From positions 992,001 to 1,056,000 of the forward strand of contig NZ_CP139089.1 in NCBI RefSeq assembly GCF_038024855.1: a stretch of DNA of 64,000 nt. Reading direction: 5' to 3'. Within the stretch, counting starts at the first letter, position 1. Each line of letters begins with the position of its first letter. Positions 1-9,039 of this stretch are shown here, one piece after another. The stretch comes from Methylocella tundrae (lineage in GTDB: Bacteria > Pseudomonadota > Alphaproteobacteria > Rhizobiales > Beijerinckiaceae). Below the pieces are notes generated by a model. That model searched no databases and was not told where the DNA came from. It saw only the letters and a list, made by a program, of their open reading frames with translations. The position numbers were made by a program, and so were the translations under genes.

Positions 1-213
1 AGTTTCGACGTCGAAGGGGCCGAATTTGAAATTCTACAGGCGTTTCCCTTCGATAAATGGAAATTCAACTGCATCGGCGTCGAGAGACCTTCCGCCGAGC
101 TTGACCAACTGCTTGTCGCCAACAAATATTTCCTGATCCGCGAGGGTTTCCCGCTGGACTGGTTCTACTTGCATCGGGATTTTCTGGATCAATGGTTCGA
201 AACGCTGAGCTAA
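1..213 (+). CDS. FkbM-family methyltransferase, C-terminal fragment
   Basis: This is an open frame entering from the left edge and ending in TAA at 211-213, so only the last 70 residues are present. It opens with SFDVEGAEFEIL, which resembles the D-V-E-G-A-E motif near the C-terminal end of FkbM-type SAM-dependent methyltransferases. These enzymes usually O-methylate sugars or small molecules, often in polysaccharide loci. The substrate cannot be judged from this fragment. The stop overlaps the stop of the convergent ppdK gene by four bases. The family call rests on one motif and the length of the tail after it. Confidence 0.6.
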   Translation, partial: SFDVEGAEFEILQAFPFDKWKFNCIGVERPSAELDQLLVANKYFLIREGFPLDWFYLHRDFLDQWFETLS

Positions 214-2942
214 ACTGAGAACGGCTCGGCCTTGTCCTGCGGCGGCGCAGCGTGGCTTGCGTCTCGAACCGCCGGCGATTTCTTCAGCGCAATCGCCGCT
301 TGCGCCGCCGCCAGCCTTGCGATCGGCACGCGGAAAGGCGAGCAGGACACGTAATCCAGCGCCAGCTTTTCACAGAATTCGATGGAGGCCGGATCGCCCC
401 CATGTTCACCGCAAATGCCGAGCTTGATCTCCGGTCGCGTCGCGCGGCTTCGTTGAGCGGCGATGGCGACGAGTTCGCCGACGCCTTCCCTGTCGATTGT
501 GACGAAGGGGTCGGCCGCCAGAATGCCGGAGCTGACATAGGGCCCGAGAAACGAGCCGGCGTCGTCGCGCGACAAGGCCAGGCAAGTCTGGGTCAGATCA
601 TTGGTTCCGAACGAAAAAAATTCGGCCGTCGCAGCGATCTCGCCGGCGCGCAGGCAGGCGCGCGGCGTTTCGATCATCGTGCCGACCGTATAGGGAATGG
701 TCTGTCCCGATTCAGTCTCGACGGCTTTGGCGATTGCGTCCACCCTCGCCTTGACGAGATCGAATTCATGCTTGGCGATGATCAGCGGCGCCATGATCTC
801 GGGCCGCACCAGGGCGCCCGTCCGGTGTTTGACCTCGACGGCGGCCTCGAAGATGGCGCGCGCCTGCATCTCAGTGATTTCCGGATAGGCGATCGTCAGC
901 CGCGAGCCCCGAAAGCCAAGCATCGGGTTGACTTCTTTGAGCTCGCTGAGGCGCCGTAGAATTTTCTCTGACGAGAGTCCGAGCGCGACGGCGAGCTGCT
1001 CGATTTCCTGCGGCGCGTGCGGCAGGAATTCATGCAGCGGCGGGTCAAGCAGCCGGATTGTCACCGGCAGTCCGGCCATGATCCCGAACAGCTCGATGAA
1101 ATCGCTGCGCTGCATCGGCAGCAGTTTGTCGAGCGCGGCGCGCCTTCCGCGCGGATCGTCGGCGAGGATCATCTCGCGCACGGCGGTCAGCCTGTCACCC
1201 TCGAAAAACATATGCTCCGTCCGGCAGAGGCCAATGCCTTCTGCGCCAAATTTCCGCGCGGCGCGAGCGTCTTGCGGCGTCTCTGCATTGGCGCGCACCT
1301 CCATCCGCCGCGCTTCGTCCGCCCACTTCATCAGGATCGCGAATTCGCCCGTCAATTCAGGCCGGCTCATGCGGATAGAGCCTTGAATCACCTGGCCCGT
1401 GGCGCCGTCGATGGTCAGCATGTCGCCCTTCCTCAAGACCACCCCCGCCGCGGACATTGTGGCTTTGGCGTAATCGACCCGGATCGTCGCGGCGCCCGTG
1501 ACGCAAGGTTTTCCCATGCCGCGCGCGACCACCGCCGCGTGGGAGGTCATGCCGCCCCGCGTCGTCAGAATGCCTTCCGCGGCGTGCATGCCATGAATGT
1601 CGTCGGGGCATGTCTCTATGCGCACGAGGACGACCTTGCGGCCCATGTTCCTCAGCTGCTCGGCCTCATCGGCTGAAAACACGATCTCGCCGCTCGCGGC
1701 TCCAGGCGACGCCGGCAGTCCGGCAGCGATGACATTGCGCGAGGCGTGCGGGCTGATCGCCGGATGCAGCAGCTGATCGAGCGAAGCCGGATCGATCCGA
1801 TTGATCGCTTCCTCCTTGCTGATCAGACCCTCGCACGTCATATCGACGGCGATGCGCAGCGCCGCGAGACTCGTGCGCTTCCCGCTGCGGGTCTGCAGCA
1901 TCCAGAGTTTGCCGTTTTCAACGGTGAACTCCATATCCTGCATGTCCCGGTAGTGACGTTCGAGCAGTTCCGTCGTCCGCACGAATTCGGCGAAGACAAC
2001 GGGCATCGCCGTTTCCATCGAAGGCTTGCCGGAACCGGCGGCGAGGCGGGCGGTCTCGGTGATATTCTGCGGCGTTCTAATGCCAGAGACGACGTCTTCT
2101 CCCTGCGCATTGATCAGGAATTCGCCATAAAGCTCCTTCGCGCCCGTCGAAGGATTGCGGGTGAAGGCGACGCCTGTCGCGGACGTTGGTCCCATATTGC
2201 CGAACACCATCGCCTGTACATTGACGGCGGTGCCCCAATCGGACGGAATGCCATGGATGCGCCGGTAGATGATGGCGCGCGGGGTCAGCCATGACCCGAA
2301 CACTGCGGCGATTGCGCCCCAGAGCTGCTCTTGCGCGCTTTGCGGAAAGGGCTTTCCGCTCTCTTCCTCGACCGTCGCCTTGAATGCGACGACGAGCTTT
2401 TGCCAATCCTCCGCGCGGAGCTCCGTGTCGAGCGAGACGCCCCTGGCCTCTTTGTAGGATTCCAGCGCGTCTTCAAAATGGTGATGGCCAATGCCGAGCA
2501 CGACATTGGAATACATCTGGATAAACCGGCGATAGGAATCGAAGGCGAAACGCTCATCCCCCGCGCTTTTCGCGAGGGCTCTGACGGTGAAGTCATTGAG
2601 GCCGAGATTCAAGACCGTATCCATCATGCCGGGCATCGACGCTCTCGCGCCGGACCGGACCGAGACAAGCAGCGGCGCCTCTTCATCGCCGAACGTCTTG
2701 CCGGTCAGCTTGCCGATATGCGCGAGAGAGGCCTCGACGTCGGCCGCGAGCTCAGACGGAAAGCGCTTCTGGTTTTCGTAGAAATAGGTGCAAACGTCGG
2801 TTGTGATCGTGAAGCCAGGCGGAACCGGCAGGCCAAGATTCGCCATCTCCGCTAGATCAGCGCCCTTCCCGCCTAAAAGATCGCGCATGGCGCTTGACCC
2901 TTCAGCGCGACCATCGCCGAACGTATACACCCATTTGGCCAT
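210..2942 (-). CDS. ppdK: pyruvate, phosphate dikinase
   Basis: This enzyme interconverts pyruvate, ATP and phosphate with PEP, AMP and pyrophosphate in the cytoplasm, linking pyruvate to gluconeogenesis. The protein is 910 residues, the usual family length. The N-terminal ATP-grasp part shows GGKGADLAEM and VSVRSGARASMPGMMDTV. The phosphohistidine domain has GGMTSHAAVVARG with the catalytic His near residue 468. The C-terminal PEP/pyruvate domain has GLCRTEHMFF and FSFGTNDLTQ. I chose the ATG at 2942 because AGAGGAG lies just upstream and the protein then begins MAKWVYTFGDG as in relatives. The open frame runs further up to 3023 but that extension is Arg-rich and unlike the family. It is monocistronic here and convergent with the FkbM fragment. 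Confidence 0.96.
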   Translation of the reverse strand: MAKWVYTFGDGRAEGSSAMRDLLGGKGADLAEMANLGLPVPPGFTITTDVCTYFYENQKRFPSELAADVEASLAHIGKLTGKTFGDEEAPLLVSVRSGARASMPGMMDTVLNLGLNDFTVRALAKSAGDERFAFDSYRRFIQMYSNVVLGIGHHHFEDALESYKEARGVSLDTELRAEDWQKLVVAFKATVEEESGKPFPQSAQEQLWGAIAAVFGSWLTPRAIIYRRIHGIPSDWGTAVNVQAMVFGNMGPTSATGVAFTRNPSTGAKELYGEFLINAQGEDVVSGIRTPQNITETARLAAGSGKPSMETAMPVVFAEFVRTTELLERHYRDMQDMEFTVENGKLWMLQTRSGKRTSLAALRIAVDMTCEGLISKEEAINRIDPASLDQLLHPAISPHASRNVIAAGLPASPGAASGEIVFSADEAEQLRNMGRKVVLVRIETCPDDIHGMHAAEGILTTRGGMTSHAAVVARGMGKPCVTGAATIRVDYAKATMSAAGVVLRKGDMLTIDGATGQVIQGSIRMSRPELTGEFAILMKWADEARRMEVRANAETPQDARAARKFGAEGIGLCRTEHMFFEGDRLTAVREMILADDPRGRRAALDKLLPMQRSDFIELFGIMAGLPVTIRLLDPPLHEFLPHAPQEIEQLAVALGLSSEKILRRLSELKEVNPMLGFRGSRLTIAYPEITEMQARAIFEAAVEVKHRTGALVRPEIMAPLIIAKHEFDLVKARVDAIAKAVETESGQTIPYTVGTMIETPRACLRAGEIAATAEFFSFGTNDLTQTCLALSRDDAGSFLGPYVSSGILAADPFVTIDREGVGELVAIAAQRSRATRPEIKLGICGEHGGDPASIEFCEKLALDYVSCSPFRVPIARLAAAQAAIALKKSPAVRDASHAAPPQDKAEPFSV

Positions 2943-3443
2943 CTGGGCTCCTCTGTAAAAGCCACGCGCTGCACGCCGTCCGATTGTCCGACGCGCGCGC
3001 CGCGCGCCGACGCCGGGGGACAAAGCGGACCTTAACGGTTTTACGACGGCGCCGCGAAAAACCTTATCCTAAGGCCGGTTCAGCTGATGCTGCAAAATGA
3101 AGGGAGGCGCGACATCGCCGCTCTGTTTGAGCGGTTCGACGCCTCGCCCGGCCGTTCAACCGTGCGCATCAGCGCCGCGCTTGCAAAAGAGGTAAGTTGC
3201 GCCGCGGGAGAACTGTGACCCAAAGGCCGCGCCTGTTGATGAAATGTTCCCCGGAGGCGAGTTCGCGTTGCGACGCCAAAAATTGTTGGTTATTCATCTT
3301 TTGGAGGGGTTGGCAAGATCAAAAGGGCGGTTTTTGCCGCATTGAATGGATTTTCGCTTTTCTTTAAGGGTGCGGCTTTCGGCTTCGGTTTTAGCCGGAA
3401 ACCCGCGGCAATTTAAAGAGTTCGCATAATTTATGAGGCGTGC
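2943..3443. other. intergenic region between ppdK and dxs
   Basis: This is a 500-base divergent spacer that should hold the promoters of ppdK (minus) and dxs (plus). The last 150 bases before dxs are clearly more AT-rich than the rest. I found no RNA gene, riboswitch or terminator that I could defend. A 43-codon open frame at 3087-3218 is noted under rejected items. Confidence 0.5.
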
Positions 3444-5381
3444 GTGACGACTTCTTCGACAACTCCCCTGCTCGATACAATCCATTCGCCTGCCGATCTG
3501 CGGCGGCTTCCCGAGTCGGAGCTCGCGCAAGTCGCCAAGGAACTGCGTGAGGAGACGATTAGCGCCGTTTCGGTGACCGGCGGCCATCTTGGAGCAGGTC
3601 TTGGCGTCGTCGAACTGACGGTCGCCCTGCATTATGTGTTCGATACGCCGCAGGATCGGTTGATCTGGGACGTCGGTCATCAAGCCTATCCTCACAAAAT
3701 CCTCACCGGCCGGCGCGAGCGCATCAGGACGCTGCGTCGCGGCGGCGGACTCTCCGGTTTCACCAGACGCTCTGAAAGCGAATATGATCCTTTTGGGGCG
3801 GCCCATTCCTCGACATCAATCTCGGCCGGGCTCGGCATGGCCGTGGCCAACACCCTATCCGGCAAGAACGGCAACGTCATAGCGGTGATCGGCGACGGCG
3901 CAATGTCGGCGGGAATGGCCTATGAGGCCATGAACAATGCCGGCGCGATGCATTCGCGCCTCATCATCATTCTGAACGACAATGAAATGTCGATCGCTCC
4001 GCCGGCGGGAGCGCTCTCCGCCTATTTGGCCCGCCTCGTGTCGGGCGGCGCCTATCGTTCCGTCCGCGAGGCAGTGAAACAGCTGGGAAGGCTGCTGCCG
4101 CGCTTTGTCTACGACAGGGCGCGCAAGACCGAGGAATTCGCGCGCAATTTCTGGGCCGGCGGCACCATGTTCGAGGAGCTTGGGATTTATTACGTCGGGC
4201 CTATCGACGGCCATAACCTTGACCAGATGCTGCCCGTCTTGAAAAACGTCCGCGATTTCAAAGAGACCGGACCGATCCTCGTGCATGTCGTGACGCAAAA
4301 GGGCAAGGGCTACGCTCCAGCCGAAGCGACGAAGGACAAATACCACGCGGTCAATATGTTCGACGTGGTGACCGGCAAACAGGTCAAGCCGAAACCCAAC
4401 GCGCCCGTCTACACGAATGTCTTTGCGGAGGCCCTAGTCAAGGAGGCGGCAAAGGACGACAAGATCGTGGCGATCACGGCTGCCATGCCGAGCGGCACAG
4501 GACTCGATATTTTCCAAAAATCCTTTCCTGATCGCACCTTCGATGTCGGCATCGCGGAGCAGCATGCGGTGACTTTCGCGGCCGGCCTCGCGAGCGAAGG
4601 CTACAAGCCCTTCTGCGCGCTCTACTCGACCTTTCTCCAGCGCGGTTATGATCAGGTCGTGCATGACGTCGCGATCCAAAATCTCCCCGTGCGTTTCGCG
4701 ATCGACCGCGCTGGCCTCGTTGGGGCGGACGGCGCGACGCATGCGGGTTCGTTTGACGTCGCCTTCCTCGGCATCGTGCCGAATATCGTCGTTATGGCGG
4801 CAGCCGACGAAGCCGAACTCGTCCATATGGTCGCAACCGCCGCGGCCTATGACGCCGGGCCCATCGCGTTACGCTATCCGCGCGGCGAAGGCGTCGGCGT
4901 CGAGATGCCGGTTGAGGGAAAGCCGCTGGAGATCGGCCGTGGCCGCATCGTGCGCGAAGGCAATAAGGTCGCCATTCTTTCCTTCGGCGCGCGCCTCGCC
5001 GAGGTTCTGAAAGCCGCCGAAGATCTTGCCGGCTATGGCGTCTCGACGACCGTCGCCGATGCGCGTTTCGCCAAGCCGCTGGATGTCGATCTCCTGATGC
5101 GGCTCGCGGCCAATCATGAGGTGCTGATCACGATCGAGGAAGGCTCCGTCGGCGGGTTCGGCTCATTCGTGGCCCAGAAGCTCACCGACGAAGGCGTTCT
5201 CGACGGCGCCGGTTCGCGCCCGCTCAAATTTCGCTCGATGGTGCTGCCCGACGTTTTCCAGGATCATGACAAGCCGGAAAAACTTTATGCGCAGGCAGGT
5301 CTCGACGCCAAGGCGGTGGTCGCCAAAGTGCTTTCGACCCTTGGCCGCGAAAGCGACGCATTAAAGAGCCGGATTGCGTAA
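3444..5381 (+). CDS. dxs: 1-deoxy-D-xylulose-5-phosphate synthase
   Basis: Dxs condenses pyruvate and glyceraldehyde 3-phosphate, using thiamine diphosphate, in the first step of the MEP isoprenoid pathway. The product also feeds thiamine and pyridoxal synthesis. The 645-residue protein has the N-terminal [20 protein letters not shown] block, the thiamine-diphosphate motif [18 protein letters not shown] near residue 150, and the transketolase-type glutamate in [17 protein letters not shown] (about E372). The C-terminal transketolase domain is complete. Translation starts at GTG 3444, with TGAGG six bases upstream. An ATG just upstream (3433) stops after four codons. It lies alone, about 100 bases before the PsiE-like gene. 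Confidence 0.97.
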   Translation: MTTSSTTPLLDTIHSPADLRRLPESELAQVAKELREETISAVSVTGGHLGAGLGVVELTVALHYVFDTPQDRLIWDVGHQAYPHKILTGRRERIRTLRRGGGLSGFTRRSESEYDPFGAAHSSTSISAGLGMAVANTLSGKNGNVIAVIGDGAMSAGMAYEAMNNAGAMHSRLIIILNDNEMSIAPPAGALSAYLARLVSGGAYRSVREAVKQLGRLLPRFVYDRARKTEEFARNFWAGGTMFEELGIYYVGPIDGHNLDQMLPVLKNVRDFKETGPILVHVVTQKGKGYAPAEATKDKYHAVNMFDVVTGKQVKPKPNAPVYTNVFAEALVKEAAKDDKIVAITAAMPSGTGLDIFQKSFPDRTFDVGIAEQHAVTFAAGLASEGYKPFCALYSTFLQRGYDQVVHDVAIQNLPVRFAIDRAGLVGADGATHAGSFDVAFLGIVPNIVVMAAADEAELVHMVATAAAYDAGPIALRYPRGEGVGVEMPVEGKPLEIGRGRIVREGNKVAILSFGARLAEVLKAAEDLAGYGVSTTVADARFAKPLDVDLLMRLAANHEVLITIEEGSVGGFGSFVAQKLTDEGVLDGAGSRPLKFRSMVLPDVFQDHDKPEKLYAQAGLDAKAVVAKVLSTLGRESDALKSRIA

Positions 5382-5484
5382 GGCTGGCGACCTTTTCGCG
5401 CTTGGCGGCCTGCTGAATCGGGTCGTATGCTCGCCGCGAGCGGATGCAGGTTGCCGCCGCCGCAGCCATCAGGTCCTGTAGGCC

Positions 5485-6012
5485 ATGATCGAACATATCG
5501 CTCCGAATGAACGCGGGCCACGGGCGCGGCGTTTCCGGCTGTTTGAGGAAACCGCGGAGAATTGGGATAGCCTTGGTCTTTACGGCTGGTTCGAGCAGGC
5601 GATCGCCCTGATCCTCACCGCCCTCACCGGCGCTGTCATCATCATCGCCGTCATCGATCTCATCTGGGCCGTGGCGAGGGACCTTTACCTCAAGGGTCTG
5701 GAGCCGGTTGATCACACCGTCTTCCAGAGCATTTTCGGCATGATCATGACAGTGCTGATCGCCATGGAGTTCAACCACACGATCCTCAGCATCCTCCACC
5801 GCAAAAGGAGCATCGTTCAACTGCGGACCGTGATCTTGATCGCTCTCCTCGCCCTGGCTCGAAAATTCATCATTATCGACCTGACGGAGACCGCTCCCAT
5901 GACCATCGCCGCTCTTGCTTTTGCGGCCTTGTCGCTGGGTTGTGTTTATTGGCTGGTGCGCCAGCAAGACTCTCGCGAGGATGCGGAGGCGGAATCGCCG
6001 CATGCGTCCTGA
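5485..6012 (+). CDS. PsiE-like integral membrane protein
   Basis: A 175-residue protein with four predicted membrane helices, at roughly residues 38-63, 84-104, 115-130 and 140-158. It has the segment FGMIMTVLIAMEFNHTI and a charged tail ending in HAS. This layout matches the phosphate-starvation-inducible PsiE family, whose molecular role is unknown. Nothing in the local sequence identifies a pho box, so phosphate control cannot be claimed. It lies between dxs and tlyA on the same strand with short gaps (103 and 48 bases) and may be co-transcribed with tlyA. Family assignment is from pattern recognition only. Confidence 0.75.
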   Translation: MIEHIAPNERGPRARRFRLFEETAENWDSLGLYGWFEQAIALILTALTGAVIIIAVIDLIWAVARDLYLKGLEPVDHTVFQSIFGMIMTVLIAMEFNHTILSILHRKRSIVQLRTVILIALLALARKFIIIDLTETAPMTIAALAFAALSLGCVYWLVRQQDSREDAEAESPHAS

Positions 6013-6060
6013 ACCAAAGCTTCCGAGCAAAGCGGATGAAGATCCCTTGAACTCCGTCCG

Positions 6061-6822
6061 ATGAAACAAAAGCCCAAAAGCGGAGCGACGGCTGGCGCAC
6101 GTCCGCGCGCGGACGTCGCCCTTGTCGAGCGAAAACTGTTCGACAGCCGCGCCAAAGCGCAGGAGGCGATTGCAGCTGGCCGGGTCAGCGTCGATGGCAA
6201 AACACTGCGCAAAGCCTCCGAGCCGGTCGACGCGGGCGCTCATGTCGAAGCTTCGGCGCCATACCCCTGGGTGTCGCGCGGCGGTGTCAAACTCGCCGCG
6301 GCGCTTGACGCCTTCCGCTTCGATCCCTCTGGCCTCGCGTGTCTGGACGTCGGCGCCTCGACCGGGGGCTTCACCCATGTCCTTCTGACCCGTGGCGCAG
6401 CGCATGTTTTCGCCGTCGATGTCGGGCGTGGCCAGTTGCGCGCCGAAATCGCACGCGATCCACGCGTCGAGTCGCGCGAGGCGACCGATGTGAGAAGCCT
6501 CGAAGCAAACGCCCTGCCCCGCCTGCCGCGGCTCGTCGCGATCGATGTGAGCTTCATTTCGCTGGCGCTCGTGCTTCCGGCGGTCGCCCGGCTGGCGGCG
6601 GCCGACGCCAAGCTCATCGCTTTGATCAAACCGCAATTCGAAGCCGGCCGCGCGCACCTCGTCAAAGGCCTCGTCAAGGACAGAGCCGTGCATGAGGAGG
6701 TCTGCGCCCGGATCAAAGATCTGGTCCAATCGCTCGGCTGGCGCGTCGAAGGACTCATTCCCTCCCCGATCGAAGGCGGCGACGGCAATCGCGAATTTCT
6801 CATCGGCGCCAGTCGGCGATGA
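6061..6822 (+). CDS. tlyA: TlyA family rRNA 2'-O-methyltransferase
   Basis: TlyA methylates ribose 2'-OH groups of cytidines in 16S and/or 23S rRNA, a modification tied to capreomycin sensitivity in other bacteria. The 253-residue protein begins with an S4 RNA-binding domain (RADVALVERKLFDSRAKAQE, then AAGRVSVDGK). An FtsJ-like Rossmann methyltransferase follows, with the SAM motif LDVGASTGGFTHVLL, then DVSFISLALVLP and IALIKPQFEAG, all typical of TlyA. Its stop overlaps the start of the next RNA methyltransferase gene by four bases (ATGA), so the two are translationally coupled. Some family members also have haemolysin annotations, which are historical. Confidence 0.93.
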   Translation: MKQKPKSGATAGARPRADVALVERKLFDSRAKAQEAIAAGRVSVDGKTLRKASEPVDAGAHVEASAPYPWVSRGGVKLAAALDAFRFDPSGLACLDVGASTGGFTHVLLTRGAAHVFAVDVGRGQLRAEIARDPRVESREATDVRSLEANALPRLPRLVAIDVSFISLALVLPAVARLAAADAKLIALIKPQFEAGRAHLVKGLVKDRAVHEEVCARIKDLVQSLGWRVEGLIPSPIEGGDGNREFLIGASRR

Positions 6823-8087
6823 TCAGTTTCAATGCGCGGCTTCAAATCGAGGGGCTTGGGCAGCGTGGCGAAGGCCTCTCGCGCGGCCCGGACGGAACGG
6901 TCTTCGTGCCCTACGCCCTGCCTGGCGAAACCATCATCGCCGAAGTGGATGGCTCGCGCGGTAAGCTCGTCGAAATCAGGACTGCGAGCCCCGACCGCAT
7001 TCGACCCATCTGTCGCTACTTTTCGGCCTGCGGCGGCTGCGCCGTGCAAACGCTGGCCGAGCAGCCCTATGCGCAATGGAAGCAAGGCCTGCTGGCGGAC
7101 GCAATGCGGCAGGCCGGGATCAAAGCCAAAGCTGAGCCGCTTAGGGATGCGCATGGAGCGGGCCGACGCCGCGCAACATTTCACGCCCGCACCGACGCGT
7201 CCGGCCGCGCAATAACGGGCTTCATGGAGGCGCGAGCGCACAAAATCGTCGAGATCGAAGGCTGCCCTGTACTCGCCCCGTCACTGCAGGAGGCGCCACA
7301 GATTGCGCGGGCGTTGGCGCAAATGCTCGCCGCCTCCGGCAGGCCGCTCGACATTTTGATGACGGCGACAGCATCAGGCCTCGACGTCGATCTCAAGGGC
7401 CACGGGCCGCTGAACGAAGACGAGACGCAACGGCTCGTGAGATTCGCCTTGCGCCACGATCTCGCGCGCCTTTCAAACCATGGCGCGATCGTCACCGTGC
7501 AGCGCCCGCCTGTCGTCCTCATGGGCAAAGCGATGGTCGCCGTTCCGCCCGGCGCGTTTTTGCAGGCGACGGAAGCAGGCGAAGCGGCGCTCGCAGAAGA
7601 GGTCTGCGCCGCGCTGACAGGAGCGAGCCGGATCGCTGATCTTTTTGCCGGCGTCGGCACGTTTTCGCTGCGGCTCGCGGCGTTCGCGCCAGTCCACGCG
7701 ATCGACGCCGATGAGCCGGCGCTCGACGCCCTCGCCAAGGCCGCGCGCAGCGCAGCCTTGCGGCCAGTCACGATCGAGACGCGCAATCTGTTTCGACGCC
7801 CTCTGAGCGCCGAGGAATTAGCGCCTTTCGACGCCGTCATCTTCGATCCTCCGCGCGCAGGGGCCGAACTTCAGGCGCGCGCAATCGCCAAGTCCCGCGT
7901 TCCGGTCATCGTGGCAGTGTCCTGCAATGCGCAAACTTTCGCGCGCGACGCCGCTATCCTTTGCTCAGGCGGCTATGCGCTGGAGCGTGTTCTGCCGGTC
8001 GATCAGTTTCGCTACTCGCCGCATCTTGAAATCGTCGCGACATTCAAGCGAAGCGTAAAACCCCGAGCGCGGCGCCTATTGAGCTGA
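6819..8087 (+). CDS. RlmD/TrmA-type RNA m5U methyltransferase
   Basis: This protein forms 5-methyluridine in 23S rRNA or tRNA using SAM. The 422 residues hold a short N-terminal TRAM-like beta region and a four-cysteine iron-sulfur cluster signature starting at CRYFSACGGC. The SAM motif is IADLFAGVGTFSLRLA, followed by VIFDPPRAGAE. The catalytic loop VSCNAQTFARD places the nucleophilic cysteine at residue 369. Alphaproteobacterial genomes usually carry one such gene beside tlyA or dxs. Whether it acts on rRNA (RlmC/RlmD) or tRNA (TrmA) cannot be decided here, so no symbol is given. It starts inside the tlyA stop codon and is followed by a convergent rhomboid gene. Confidence 0.9.
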   Translation: MISFNARLQIEGLGQRGEGLSRGPDGTVFVPYALPGETIIAEVDGSRGKLVEIRTASPDRIRPICRYFSACGGCAVQTLAEQPYAQWKQGLLADAMRQAGIKAKAEPLRDAHGAGRRRATFHARTDASGRAITGFMEARAHKIVEIEGCPVLAPSLQEAPQIARALAQMLAASGRPLDILMTATASGLDVDLKGHGPLNEDETQRLVRFALRHDLARLSNHGAIVTVQRPPVVLMGKAMVAVPPGAFLQATEAGEAALAEEVCAALTGASRIADLFAGVGTFSLRLAAFAPVHAIDADEPALDALAKAARSAALRPVTIETRNLFRRPLSAEELAPFDAVIFDPPRAGAELQARAIAKSRVPVIVAVSCNAQTFARDAAILCSGGYALERVLPVDQFRYSPHLEIVATFKRSVKPRARRLLS

Positions 8088-8148
8088 GATTAGCTCCGAG
8101 CATCTTTTCCGAATCTGGCGAAAGAGGCGGCTCGAGCGCGTACATTGA

Positions 8149-8997
8149 CTAGAACGGGCTGACGGGCGGCAGCTTGTCCCGGGCGATAGGCGGCGGCGGA
8201 TCGAACCACCGAAACCCCAATAATCCGGCGAGAAAACCGCCGATGTGAGCTTCCCAGGCGATCGATGCGCCGGGCATGCCCATTGTCTGCGGAAAGACCC
8301 CCGACAGGAAGTTCGCGAAAAACCAGAGTATGAGAAAAATGACCGCGTTGCGGTTGGAGAAGATCTCTCTCAGCGGAAGCGCCGGCAGCCGATAGGTGTG
8401 GTCGCCGCGTTCCACGAAGCTGAAGGCGGACCCGAGCGGCGCGCCTGGTTGGAACGCAAAGCGCACCACCGCCGCCATAGCGCCGGACACTACGGCGGAG
8501 GCGCCGACGACTGGCTGCAAATCCGCCATATGCGTGAGGAACTGCGTCAACGCTCCCGCGACGGCGCAGACGGCGCAAAACATCAGAAACCGGCCATTCC
8601 CGAATCGACGCGCCACGGCGGAGCCGAAAGCAACGAGCCAGAGGCTGTTCGTGCCGACATGGGCCCAGCCGCCATGCAGGAAGGCGTAAGTGAGCGGGGT
8701 CCACCAGAGTGGCCGGCCGTCTCCGAGGAAGAACACCGCCAATTGCGAAGCGTCTTCGTCTCCCCCGGCCGTCGCGTTCAAGGCGGCTGTGACGAGGTCG
8801 GGATTGAAGGCGAAAGTGAAGCGCCCCGGCACGAAGGCGAAGAGCGCGAGAATTTTGAAGTGCGCCAGCGGCGAAACCAGATCGCAGAGCGCCTGGATGA
8901 TCACGAGGATCGCGACGAGCCCGAGGACCACTCCCGGCACGTTGAAAATTCGTTCTCTCGCGGCGGGCATGTTTGCAGCCTTGATCTTGGGATTCAT
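8149..8997 (-). CDS. rhomboid-family intramembrane serine protease
   Basis: This is a membrane protease of 282 residues with at least six hydrophobic helices. The family hallmarks are present: FLHGGWAHVGTNSLWL (the H-x-x-x-N helix), the active-site serine in VVGASAVVSGAM (about S167) and the paired histidine in AWEAHIGGFLAG (about H251). The residue after the catalytic serine is Ala rather than the more usual Gly, which the family tolerates. No good ribosome site precedes ATG 8997. The ATG at 8970 has AAGG eight bases upstream and may be the true start. It lies 42 bases downstream of prfB on the same strand. Its substrate is unknown. Confidence 0.88.
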   Translation of the reverse strand: MNPKIKAANMPAARERIFNVPGVVLGLVAILVIIQALCDLVSPLAHFKILALFAFVPGRFTFAFNPDLVTAALNATAGGDEDASQLAVFFLGDGRPLWWTPLTYAFLHGGWAHVGTNSLWLVAFGSAVARRFGNGRFLMFCAVCAVAGALTQFLTHMADLQPVVGASAVVSGAMAAVVRFAFQPGAPLGSAFSFVERGDHTYRLPALPLREIFSNRNAVIFLILWFFANFLSGVFPQTMGMPGASIAWEAHIGGFLAGLLGFRWFDPPPPIARDKLPPVSPF

Positions 8998-9039
8998 GCA
9001 TCAAAATACATGAATGCGCGCAGATTTTTGTGACCGGAT

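Noticed and set aside
3087-3218. 43-codon ORF between ppdK and dxs (MLQNEGRRDIAALFERF...)
   Set aside because: Codon use is plausible, but there is no good ribosome site, no recognised family and it is short; support is too weak to list.
5224-6729. 501-residue minus-strand ORF
   Set aside because: It lies antisense to dxs, the PsiE-like gene and tlyA, all of which have strong family support; high GC content produces long antisense frames.
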